64,000 nt of DNA from JALHVH01 sp963773685. GTDB lineage: Bacteria; Acidobacteriota; Aminicenantia; Aminicenantales; Saccharicenantaceae. The notes under the pieces are model-generated. The model was given only the letters and a program-made list of their open reading frames with translations, did no database searches and had not been told where the DNA came from. A program made the position numbers and the translations under genes. The stretch covers positions 682,001-746,000 of the forward strand of contig CAVZBY010000011.1 in the NCBI GenBank assembly GCA_963773685.1, in the 5' to 3' direction. Below are positions 45,235-53,698 of the stretch, piece after piece. Within the stretch, counting starts at the first letter, position 1, and each line of letters opens with the position of its first letter.

Positions 45235-47397
45235 ATGGCCGATTCCAGGAAAAAGGGGCCGCGCGTCGTCGGGGCGATCATCATCCTGCTGATCGTCCTG
45301 TTCTTCACCATCGAGTTCTTCATCCGCGAGTCGCAGGAGTTCTCGCCGACGCGCCTGACCAACGTCCTCCTCTCCTCCCTCCAGATCATCGTCCTCCTCC
45401 TCGGCCTCATCCTGTTCTTCGTCCTCGGCCGGAACATGGCCAAGCTCTACCTCGAGCGGAAGCGGAAGGTGGTCGGCGCCCACTTCAAGATCAAGCTCGT
45501 CACCTTCTTCATCGCCCTGTCGTTCATCCCGACGCTCCTTCTCTTCATCTTCGCCAGCGACTTCGTCAGCCGGAACATCGAGCAGTGGTTCCAGACGCCC
45601 CTCGACAAGCTGCTGGACGACACGAAGAGCGTCGCCGACGGCTTCACCCTCGATACGGAAGCGCTCGCCTACCACGACGCCCAACAGCTCAGCCGGGCCA
45701 TCATCGCCGGCCGGCTCATCTACCCCGAGAACCGGCCCGCCCTCCGCGATTTCATCCGGGACAAGCTGACCGAGTACCGCCTCGACGAGATCGGCATCTT
45801 CCTCGACGACGAGGAGCTCTTCTCCTACATCAACCCGAACATGCCCCTCCAGGACTACCGGGACCTCAAGGCCAACATCGTCAAGAGGGCCCAGCTCGGC
45901 GAGGAGTTCCGCAGCATCGAGCCCATGGGCAGCGGCGAGATGATCCGCCGGGGGGTGTCGTTCACCGTTCCCTCGGTGGGGAGCGTCCTCGTCACGACGG
46001 GGAAGTTCCTGCCCCAGAACTACGCCGCCAAGATGGGCAACATCGCCTCCTACGTCCAGCGCTACCAGCAGCTCAAGACCCAGAAGAACCCGGTCAAATC
46101 CTTCTACCTGATGACGCTGGTCTTCCTCACCATCCTCATCATCTTCGCGGCGAGCTGGATCGGCTTCCACCTGGCCCGGGGCATCACGGTGCCCATCGAG
46201 AAGCTGGCCCAGGCCACGCGCGAGGTCTCCCGCGGGAACCTGGACGTCAAGGTGGAGGACCCCGCCTCCGACGAGATCGGAACGCTCATCGACTCGTTCA
46301 ACCAGATGATCTTCGACCTCAAGACGGGCCAGGCGAGCATCGCCCAGAAGACCTTCGAGCTCGAGGGCCGCAAGCGCTATATCGAGACGGTCCTCGACAA
46401 CATCAACACCGGCGTCCTCGCCCTCGACGCGAAGGGCGCCATCACCACGATGAACCCGTCGGCCCGGGAGATGCTGGGCCTGGCCGAGCGGGACGTCGTC
46501 GGCAAGAGCGCCCGGGACATCCTCGGCGACGCCAAGTACGCCGAGCTCCTGCGGAACGTCGATTGGGGGATGCGGAACCGGTACAAGCTGGCGGACCGGG
46601 AGGTCACGATCGCCGACGGCCAGGTGACGCACCTCGCCCTGGCCCTGTCCCCTCTCAAGCAGACCGACGGGGAGTTCACGGGGCTGATCGTCGTCCTGGA
46701 CGACCTGACCCAGCTCATCAAGGCCCAGAAGATCGCCGCCTGGAAGGAGGTCGCCCAGCGGGTCGCCCACGAGATCAAGAACCCGCTGACGCCCATCCAG
46801 CTCTCCGCGGAGCGGATCATCAAGAACCTCCAGAGGTCCGAGCCCGGCCACCGCGAGGTCATCGAAGAGGGGGCCCGGACGATCATCCAGGAGGCCGGGA
46901 CCATCAAGTCGCTGGTCGACGAGTTCTCGAACTTCGCCCGGATGCCGAAGGTCGACCTCCGCTCGGCGAACATCCACGAGATCCTCGACCAGACCCTCGC
47001 CCTGTTCAAGGGCATCTTCACCGACATCGAATTCGACGTGGCCTACGCGCCCGACGTGCCGGCCCCGGTCCGGGCCGATCCGGACCAGATGAAGCGGGCC
47101 ATCATCAACATCCTGGACAACGCCATCGACGCCATGAACAAGAAGGGCAAGATCCGGATCCGGACCTCCTTCGACGCGGCCTCCCGGCGCATCAACATCG
47201 AGATCATCGATTCGGGCCCGGGCATCGGGGCCGACGACAAGCTCAAGCTCTTCCTCCCCCACTACTCCACCAAGAAGAAGGGAATGGGCCTCGGGCTGGC
47301 CATCGTCAACCAGATCATCCGGGACCACGACGGCTCCGTCGATATCGAAAATGCCAAGCCCCACGGGGCCAAGTTCACCATCCAGATCCCCGCTTGA
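45235..47397 (+). CDS. NtrY-like sensor histidine kinase
   Basis: An intact 720-residue kinase. N-terminal helices (VVGAIIILLIVLFFTIEFFI; LLSSLQIIVLLLGLILFFVL; TFFIALSFIPTLLLFIFASD), a periplasmic region, a further helix (MTLVFLTILIIFAASWIGFH), HAMP (EKLAQATREVSRGNLDVKVE), PAS (LDNINTGVLALDAKGAITTM), phosphoacceptor His in QRVAHEIKNPLTPIQLSAER, and HATPase with N box (DNAIDAMNKKGKI), DSGPGIG and GMGLGLAIVNQIIRDHDG. The layout is that of NtrY. It pairs with the regulator 10 bp downstream. Confidence 0.93.
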   Translation: MADSRKKGPRVVGAIIILLIVLFFTIEFFIRESQEFSPTRLTNVLLSSLQIIVLLLGLILFFVLGRNMAKLYLERKRKVVGAHFKIKLVTFFIALSFIPTLLLFIFASDFVSRNIEQWFQTPLDKLLDDTKSVADGFTLDTEALAYHDAQQLSRAIIAGRLIYPENRPALRDFIRDKLTEYRLDEIGIFLDDEELFSYINPNMPLQDYRDLKANIVKRAQLGEEFRSIEPMGSGEMIRRGVSFTVPSVGSVLVTTGKFLPQNYAAKMGNIASYVQRYQQLKTQKNPVKSFYLMTLVFLTILIIFAASWIGFHLARGITVPIEKLAQATREVSRGNLDVKVEDPASDEIGTLIDSFNQMIFDLKTGQASIAQKTFELEGRKRYIETVLDNINTGVLALDAKGAITTMNPSAREMLGLAERDVVGKSARDILGDAKYAELLRNVDWGMRNRYKLADREVTIADGQVTHLALALSPLKQTDGEFTGLIVVLDDLTQLIKAQKIAAWKEVAQRVAHEIKNPLTPIQLSAERIIKNLQRSEPGHREVIEEGARTIIQEAGTIKSLVDEFSNFARMPKVDLRSANIHEILDQTLALFKGIFTDIEFDVAYAPDVPAPVRADPDQMKRAIINILDNAIDAMNKKGKIRIRTSFDAASRRINIEIIDSGPGIGADDKLKLFLPHYSTKKKGMGLGLAIVNQIIRDHDGSVDIENAKPHGAKFTIQIPA

Positions 47398-47407
47398 GAA
47401 AGGCAAC

Positions 47408-48770
47408 ATGAGCAACGAGAAGATCCTCATCATCGACGACGAAGCGAGCATCCGGTCCTCCCTCCAGGGCATCCTCGAGGACGAGGGCTTCGCGGTCAGG
47501 ACCGCGGAGTCCGGCGAGGGAGGGCTCGAGACGCTGAAGAACACAGAACTTCGACCTCGTCCTCCTGGACATCTGGCTCCCGCAGATGGGCGGCCTCGAG
47601 GTCCTGGAGCGGATCAAGGCGGGCGAGGAGAATCCCCAGGTCGTGATGATCTCCGGCCACGGGACCATCGAGACCGCCGTCAAGGCGACCAGGCTCGGGG
47701 CCTTCGATTTCCTCGAGAAGCCCCTGTCGCTCGAGAAGGTCCTCCTGACGGCCCAGAACGCCCTCCGCCAGAAGCGGCTCGAGGAGGAGAACGTCCAGCT
47801 CCGGGAGAAGGTCCGGATCAAGTACCCCCTCATCGGGCGGAGCCCGGCCATCCAGAAGCTCCGCCGGGACATCGAGCTCGCGGCGCCGTCCGGCGGCCGC
47901 GTCCTCATCTACGGCGAGAACGGGACGGGGCGGGAGCACATCGCGACCCTCGTCCACCGGCAGAGCCGGCGGAAGGACAACCGCTTCGTCAGCCTCAACT
48001 GCGCCGCCATCCCGGACGATCTCATCGAGAGCGAGCTCTTCGGCGTCGTCAAGGGCAGCCTGCCGAACGCCGTCAAGGACAAGAAGGGCAAGTTCCTCCT
48101 CGCCGACGGCGGGACGCTCTTCCTCGACGAGATCGGGGAGATGAGCCTCAAGGCCCAGGCCAAGCTCGTCCGGGTCATCGAGGAGGGGAAGTGCGAGCCG
48201 GTCGGCTCCTCGGAATCGATCGCGGTCGACGCCCGGATCCTGGCCGCCTCGAGCCGGAGCCTCAAGGAGCTCATCGCCAAGGGCCTGTTCCGGGAGGACC
48301 TGTTCTTCAAGCTGAACGTCATCCCCCTGAACATCCCCCCGCTCCGCGAGCGCGTGGAGGACATCCCCCTCCTCATCGAGTACTTCCTGGAGTACTTCGC
48401 GAACGAGTACGGCAAGAAAAAGAAGACGATGGACAAGGAGGCCGAGAAGGCCTTCCTCAATTACTCGTGGCCGGGCAACGTCAGCGAGCTCATGAACGTC
48501 CTCGAGCGGTTCGCGATCATGGTCCAGGACGACGAGATCAGCGCCGCCCATCTCGGCCTGCTCGTCGAGGCCCGGGAGATCGAACTCCTGCCCGGGCTGT
48601 CGGCGGGACGCTCGCTCGAGACGGCCCGGGAGCAGTTCGAGCGGAGATACATCCACAGGGCCCTCGGCCGGAACGGCTGGGACATCGCCCGGACCGCCGC
48701 CGAGCTCAAGATCGCGGAGACCGACCTCGAGGCCCGGATCAAGGCGCACGGCATCACGTTCATCGAGTGA
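47408..48770 (+). CDS. NtrX-like response regulator with degenerate AAA+ domain (one frameshift)
   Basis: ATG at 47408 follows the kinase stop. The receiver has EKILIIDDEASIRSSLQGIL, phospho-Asp in DLVLLDIWLPQMGG and Lys in FDFLEKPLSLEKVLL; a shift near 47540 is corrected. The sigma54-type AAA+ domain is clear (CAAIPDDLIESELFG; GGTLFLDEIGEMSLKAQAKL; REDLFFKLNVIPLNIPPLRE; WPGNVSELMNVLERF), but Walker A reads GENGTGREH with Arg for Lys, and the GAFTGA loop is replaced by KGSLPNA. The C-terminal HTH is GWDIARTAAELKIAETDLEA. It is therefore probably not a normal sigma54 activator. Confidence 0.88.
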
Positions 48771-48775
48771 TGGTC

Positions 48776-48987
48776 TTGTAACCGCAGGTTTTAACCTGCG
48801 TTGTAGCCGCAGGCTTCAGCCTGCGCTCAGAATTCGGATGCCCTCTTGGGATTCTCGCAACTCGATTTTGACGCAAGCTAAAGCATCCGACTACAGGATC
48901 GATCCCGGCGCAAGCTAAAGCTTGCGGCTACAGCCGGGGCCGGGAATGCTGTTCATGTAGCCGCAGGCTTCAGCCTGCGCGTATAAT
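48776..48987. repeat. Palindromic (REP-like) repeats between ntrX and recO
   Basis: At least five degenerate units: ACCGCAGGTTTTAACCTGCG, TAGCCGCAGGCTTCAGCCTG, GACGCAAGCTAAAGCATCCG, GGCGCAAGCTAAAGCTTGCG and a second TAGCCGCAGGCTTCAGCCTG that ends at about 48980, just before recO. Units occur in both orientations, and the last overlaps the recO leader. Confidence 0.8.
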
Positions 48988-48993
48988 CTTATT

Positions 48994-49735
48994 ATGCCGC
49001 TCGACCAAACCGACGCCATCGTCCTCCGGGCCTTCGACCTCGCCGACCAGGACCGTGTCGTCGTATTCCTGACCCGCGACCGGGGCGTCCTGCGGGGCGT
49101 GGCCAAGGGCGCCCGGAAGTTCGGGAGCCGGTTCGGGAGCAGTCTCGAGCCGATGTCCGTCGTCCGGGTCTTCTTTTACGAGAAGGAGCGCAAGGACCTC
49201 GTCACGGTCAGCAATTGCGACCTCATCGAGTCGTTCTTCGACGTCCAGAGGGACCATCAAGGTCGCCTTTACCCTGGGCTATTTCGCGGAGCTCATCGAG
49301 GAGGCTTCCCCCGGGCGAAGCGGCGACGACGTCCTCTTCCGGCTCCTCCTCGCGATCCTGAAGTGCCTCGCCGCGGGCGGGGACGCGGGGACCCTCGGCG
49401 GTTATTTCGAGGCCTGGTTCCTCCGCATCAACGGATTCCTGCCGGACCTCGCGCGCTGCAAGAAATGCCGGAAAGAGCTTTCCGGCGAAGCGTGGCTCTC
49501 GCCCAAGCGGGACGGGGCCTACTGCGGGGACTGCGCCCCGGCCAAGAAGGACGCCGTCCCCCCCGGGACCGGAGCCTTCCTGAAATGGGCCCGCGGCAAC
49601 CCTCCGACGGAGTCCTGCCCGCCCGCCTTCGGGCCCGGGGCCCGGAGCGGCATCCGCAAGGTTCTCCAGGCGTTGATCGTCTATCACCTGGAGCGCGAGC
49701 CGCGCATGCTCCGCCACCTGGCGGGCGGCGGATAG
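48994..49735 (+). CDS. recO: DNA repair protein RecO (one frameshift)
   Basis: RecO helps to load RecA in recombination repair. The OB-fold N-terminus MPLDQTDAIVLRAFDLADQD, with VVVFLTRDRGVLRGVAKGAR, is diagnostic; the C-terminal part has FRLLLAILKCLAAGGDAGTL and the zinc-site cysteines CKKCRKELSG and YCGDCAPAK. The frame changes near 49255. The corrected length of 246 residues is normal. The ATG comes straight after the REP repeat array. Confidence 0.88.
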
Positions 49736-49760
49736 CCCCCTGGCGGGAACTCCGGAACCG

Positions 49761-50016
49761 TCAGACCGTATAGTGGAGGACCTTGCCCTCCATGTCGCAG
49801 GTGCGCGTCCAGGCCAGGATCTGCTTCCCGTCCTTGTCGTAGAAATTGCCGGTGATGATAAGGATGAGTATCGACCAGCCAGCCGATCGTAAAGAGACCG
49901 AACGTCAGGAGCCAGATGATCCCTGTGCCGGTCTTCCCCACGTAGAACCGATGGCCGCCGAACATGCCGAGATAGCAGCCCAGGAGAAGCGTGACCAGCC
50001 GCGATTTGTCGGACAT
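49761..50016 (-). CDS. TM2-domain protein (one frameshift)
   Basis: About 85 residues. SRLVTLLLGCYLGMFGGHRF is followed by YVGKTGTGIIWLLTFGLFTI, the two helices of a TM2 domain with the GGHRFYxG motif, and a short hydrophilic tail after a shift near 49866 (ITGNFYDKDGKQILAWTRTC). RBS GGGAGG before the ATG at 50016. These small proteins are common in bacteria; function unknown. Confidence 0.8.
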
Positions 50017-50095
50017 GCGAACCTCCCCTCTATAGAGTGCCTGCGATTTATATAGCCGAGGCGCCCGTCGAAGTCAATGCGGCCGGGCTTCCCGA

Positions 50096-50192
50096 TACCC
50101 CCCTTTACAAGGGGGGGTGTCACTCTTCCCCCTTTCAAAAGGGGGCTTGGGGGAACCGATACCCCCCTTTGGAAAGGGGGCTGGGGGGATTT
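50096..50192. repeat. C/G-rich palindromic repeats
   Basis: Three units of ACCCCCCTTT-(A/G)-AAGGGGG type: at about 50097-50118, 50130-50153 and 50160-50188, the last followed by CTGGGGGGATTTAT. Each can form a hairpin with an A/T-rich apex. The unit at 41088-41117 belongs to the same family. They fill the gap between two minus-strand genes. Confidence 0.8.
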
Positions 50193-50213
50193 ATGGACTC
50201 CGCGAGCCGGCGG

Positions 50214-50891
50214 TCAGCCGGCGACGATGGCCATGATGTCGGGAGCTTCGTCCACGAGGTAGGTGGGGTCCTTGTCGGCCAGGAGCTTGCGGCGGTGGAA
50301 CCCCCAGCTCACGGCGATCACGGGAACGCCCACCTTCTGGCAGGCCTCGATGTCCCGGACCTCGTCGCCGATATAGAGGACCTCGTCCTTCTTCAGTCCG
50401 TGCTTCCGGAGAAGGTGGAGGAGCGCCCAGTTCTTGCCGAAGAAGTTCTGCTCGGCGTGGATGAAGTCGAAGACGTCGAGCGACTGGGCCCTGAGGAACT
50501 TCTGGACGTTCTCCCGGGAGTTCGAGGTCAGGATCCCCAGCCGGACGCCCATGCCCTTGAGCCCGAGGATGAGGTCCTTCATTCCGGGGAACAGGGTCAT
50601 CTCGCCGATCCTCTGGTTGAGCTCCTTCTGGGCGCGAAGGACGAGCGAAGGGATCTTGACCAGCGGGACCTTGTACTTCTTGATGATGTCGATATTGGAC
50701 ATGCCCCGGAGCTCGTCGACGTCGCCGTCCTCCAGCGGACGGATGTGATACTCTACGGCATGCTCGTTGACGAGGCGGATGATGGCCGAGAGCGTATCGG
50801 CGATGGTCCCGTCGAAATCGAAGATGAGCGTCCCGTACCGGGGTTTTCGGACTTCGGGGACCTCCGTCGCGTGTTCGGAACCGTTCGGCAT
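50214..50891 (-). CDS. HAD-superfamily phosphatase (phosphoglycolate phosphatase-like)
   Basis: An intact 225-residue protein. Motif I TLIFDFDGTIADTLSAI has both Asp residues; the cap is helical (HIRPLEDGDVDELRGMSNID). Motif II is LGILTSNSREN, motif III Lys in FFGKNWALLHLLRKHG and motif IV YIGDEVRDIEACQKVGV. Of the Gph/PpaX type; the likely substrates are small phosphorylated metabolites. The N-terminal extension of about 17 residues is unusual; an internal start is not evident. Confidence 0.85.
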   Translation of the reverse strand: MPNGSEHATEVPEVRKPRYGTLIFDFDGTIADTLSAIIRLVNEHAVEYHIRPLEDGDVDELRGMSNIDIIKKYKVPLVKIPSLVLRAQKELNQRIGEMTLFPGMKDLILGLKGMGVRLGILTSNSRENVQKFLRAQSLDVFDFIHAEQNFFGKNWALLHLLRKHGLKKDEVLYIGDEVRDIEACQKVGVPVIAVSWGFHRRKLLADKDPTYLVDEAPDIMAIVAG

Positions 50892-50962
50892 GATGTGTCT
50901 ATCCGTGAGGCATTTTAGCCTCGCGTCCGCCCCAAGTCAAACCGGATCGCCGGGCGCCGGCG

Positions 50963-52420
50963 TCATTTCCGGGGAAGCGCTTTCGCGATCTCCGGTACGA
51001 GCTTCGCCCACTTGGCGTAGCCCTTCGCGTTCAGGTGAAGGCCGTCGCCGGACAGGTCCGCCGGGAGCTCGCCTTTGGCGTCCGCGAATCGCGCGTGGAG
51101 GTCGAGGAAGGCACAGCCGTGTTTCGCGGCGAGCTTTTTTAAGCCTGTATTGGCCGCCAGGACCGTCGGATTGTACGAAGCATAATCCATGTTGAGCGGA
51201 AGAAGGGACTGGACGACGATCTTCGTTCCCGGCGCGCCCGCTTTCATCTCGCCGAGCAGTTTGTCATAGTTATCGAGCAGTTCGGGCACCGGGATGGGCC
51301 AGAAGATGATGTTGTTGATGCCGATGAGCAGGTAAACCTTGCGCGGCCCGAGGTCGAAGACGGATTCCTTGAGCCGGTCGCGGACGCCATAGTACCGACC
51401 GCCGACCTTATCCCCGCCGATGCCGCGGTTCGCGACGCCGGCCGGGAGGAGCGCCGCCGGCCAGCCCTCGGTGATGGAGTCGCCGAGCATGACGACGCCG
51501 CCCGGCTTCACGCCCTTGTTCTCCTCGGCGAAGCGGGCGACGTTCTTGAGCACATATTCACGCCGCGAGTCGACGATACGGCCGCTCTCGTCCTTGACGA
51601 TGATATCGGCGCCGGCCGGAGAGCTTTTGAACTCGAGGACCCTGCCGACCCCGAGCGGCACGAAATCCGCGCCATAAGCTTCCCGGAACAGGGCGATCTG
51701 CTTCTCGCCCGTACAGTGCGTGGCCCCGACCCTCTTGACCTCCATCTCCCGGAACTTGGCGATGATCTCCTTGATCTCATCATCGGACTTGTTCATGAGG
51801 TGGAAGCCGCCGCAAACGAGGTCGATGGGCTTGTCGAACATCTCCTTGACCTTGGCGACCATCTCGACGACCCCGGGGTGCGCGCAGCCGGTCACGACGA
51901 CCAGTCCATCGGCCGTGTTCAGGATGAGGGCCTGCTCGACCGGGGACTTGCCCATCGCCCCCGTGAGGAAGACGTTCCGGCAGAGCCTGAGCGGTGAGCG
52001 CACGGCCAGCCCGGCGATATATTGCTCCGGCCAATCGAAAGGCTGGTAGATAGGAACGTGTTCGTTCCTGATGATAAAGGGCACCAAAGCCCCCGTGTGG
52101 TCGAGGTGCGCATGGGAGAGGGCGATAGTCTGCACATCCATCGGCTCGACCTTCAAGGCCTCGAGGTTCTTGAAGAGCACGTTGTACCGTCCCCCGACGT
52201 CGAAGAGGACGGTCTTCTCCGTCCCCCGGAGGAGGCACGCGAATCCCCAGTCGGCTTCGGCCCCGGGAACGGCGGTAGTATTGTCATAAAGCACCGTTAG
52301 GGTAACGGGCGGGGCGGTATCGGGTCCGGGCGTGGTGCCTGCCCAGGCAGGCTCGACAAAAGAGCCTATGGCCACAAGGGCAAGAAACATCATCGCGGTA
52401 TTACGCAAGATCCGGATCAT
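50963..52420 (-). CDS. Secreted fusion of an MBL-fold domain and an SGNH hydrolase
   Basis: A 485-residue exported protein. The signal peptide ends near WAGTTPG. Residues about 40-270 are an MBL-fold domain of the type in dihydropterin-phosphate synthase-like proteins: LYDNTTAVPGAEADWGFACL, IALSHAHLDHTGAL (HxHxDH) and VTGCAHPGVVEM. Residues about 305-480 are an SGNH/GDSL esterase domain: VVMLGDSITEGWPA (Ser), GIGGDKVGG, YLLIGINNIIFWPI (here N-N instead of the usual N-D) and DGLHLNAKGYAKWA (Asp/His). The linker is IVDSRREYVLKNVARFAEEN. Both domains keep their catalytic motifs. Deacetylation plus hydrolysis of an envelope or glycan substrate is possible, but the substrate is unknown. Confidence 0.85.
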   Translation of the reverse strand: MIRILRNTAMMFLALVAIGSFVEPAWAGTTPGPDTAPPVTLTVLYDNTTAVPGAEADWGFACLLRGTEKTVLFDVGGRYNVLFKNLEALKVEPMDVQTIALSHAHLDHTGALVPFIIRNEHVPIYQPFDWPEQYIAGLAVRSPLRLCRNVFLTGAMGKSPVEQALILNTADGLVVVTGCAHPGVVEMVAKVKEMFDKPIDLVCGGFHLMNKSDDEIKEIIAKFREMEVKRVGATHCTGEKQIALFREAYGADFVPLGVGRVLEFKSSPAGADIIVKDESGRIVDSRREYVLKNVARFAEENKGVKPGGVVMLGDSITEGWPAALLPAGVANRGIGGDKVGGRYYGVRDRLKESVFDLGPRKVYLLIGINNIIFWPIPVPELLDNYDKLLGEMKAGAPGTKIVVQSLLPLNMDYASYNPTVLAANTGLKKLAAKHGCAFLDLHARFADAKGELPADLSGDGLHLNAKGYAKWAKLVPEIAKALPRK

Positions 52421-52571
52421 GGTCGCCTCCTAAAGGTCCGATAAATGGACTAAATCATATTGCATTGACAAGCAATGTTAAGAGGAGCATCTTGGCTCTA
52501 TTAGTATACTTGAATACCTTTAGACAGACATTAATAATAGCTAACTCTGAGGGCCGAAACCTTCTATATTC

Positions 52572-53261
52572 CTAACGCGCTTCTTCTGAGATTAGTCTTA
52601 TCACGAAATAAGCCCCTAAATGAAGTTCTTCTAGAATAGTCTCCATGCATTCCCCATACCCTTGAGGGGTCCTTAGCTTTCCCGAATTGGCGCATTCACG
52701 AAACACTCTTGCGATTTTGTAGGACTCATTTTTATCTCCACTGATGCTTGTCTCAATCATTCTCATTTCGCCCATGGAAATATATTCCCATAATAACGCT
52801 AAGATAATTCCAGCGATTACAACCCTTATGCTGTTCCCATTTTCACTATCATCGAACGGTAGATCACCATAAGGTCGAATCTTCCGCCATTCTTCTAAGA
52901 ACGAGGCTTTATCTCGAGATACGGACCGACTCATTTCGAAGCCTAATTCTTTGACCTGTCTTTCGACTTCAAAATCTATCAGACCGCTTGAGAGATGATT
53001 GCATAAATAATTCATAGCCAGAGACGGATTCCTCCCTTGTCGATATTCTAAATATGGGTAGCTTTTCCTGAGCAAGTATTCGATTAGTTCATGGGCAATA
53101 TCATCTTCCGAAACGTTAAGAGGATTGAAAAATATTGTGAGCTCCTCGCCCTCGCATTTTGTAGCAACGCCCTTCCCTTTAAGATTAGGATCGCGCGATT
53201 TTTGAATGTCTGCGAACTTGATCTGGCGTCCGAGTTTCGATTCAACGCTTTTCAAGAGCAA
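52572..53261 (-). CDS. Unrecognised AT-rich protein
   Basis: A 229-residue protein with clearly lower GC than its neighbours. The sequence VSEDDIAHELIEYLLRKSYP has HExxE where a metallopeptidase would have HExxH. EWRKIRPYGDLPFDDSENGN is charged, and one hydrophobic stretch is present (IRVVIAGIILALLWEYISMG). The rest is helical. No signal peptide, no RBS consensus and no neighbour of related function. It is probably a horizontally acquired single gene. Confidence 0.5.
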   Translation of the reverse strand: MLLKSVESKLGRQIKFADIQKSRDPNLKGKGVATKCEGEELTIFFNPLNVSEDDIAHELIEYLLRKSYPYLEYRQGRNPSLAMNYLCNHLSSGLIDFEVERQVKELGFEMSRSVSRDKASFLEEWRKIRPYGDLPFDDSENGNSIRVVIAGIILALLWEYISMGEMRMIETSISGDKNESYKIARVFRECANSGKLRTPQGYGECMETILEELHLGAYFVIRLISEEAR

Positions 53262-53698
53262 AAGTAACCTTTTCGTCCCCCCCCCTTATAGAATCTCCGA
53301 CTATCGAAATGTTCCTCTCAACTTTTGTGGCGGGTATCTTGTGCTTTTTCATAGCTCTTCTTCCGTACCAGAACTATATCTAATTCGCCGGATTTTCAAA
53401 TACAACGTGACCCAGCGCACATTCTTAATATGGTCCAGTCCCTAAGAGTCAAACCTTGCATGACAAGAATTACGGCAGAAAGGCAAAGATAGGAAAATAC
53501 CGACGTAACCCTTTCAATCATCGTAACAGCTAAGTCTGTTCTTTTCAATCTTCCCCTCCCCCTCTCCAGGGATGATAAGGCGGGCCGCGAGGCGAAGTCA
53601 ACGCCGGCGTTGACCGCCCGTCCGTCGGGTGTTAACATTCTTTCTCTTGGTTCAGAATTGTCTCCTAGCGACAGGTCGTCCGTATAAGGCTCCTCATC
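53262..53698. other. Gene-free gap before the ABC exporter
   Basis: About 440 bases of mixed composition. No RBS-supported ORF is seen. The left part is AT-rich like the preceding gene and the last 100 bases are GC-rich upstream sequence of the ABC transporter, so the edge of a small transferred segment may lie at about 53560. Confidence 0.45.

Noticed and set aside
44323..47544. Very long minus-strand open frame (more than 1,000 codons) opposite rodZ-ntrY
   Set aside because: It is a composition shadow: it lies antisense to well-conserved RodZ-like and NtrY-like genes in GC-rich DNA, consists of Asp/Glu/Gly/Leu/Arg-rich low-complexity sequence and has no domain.
52995..53110. Zinc-metallopeptidase call for the AT-rich gene
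   Set aside because: The motif is HExxE, not HExxH, and no further ligand region is seen, so no enzymatic function was assigned.
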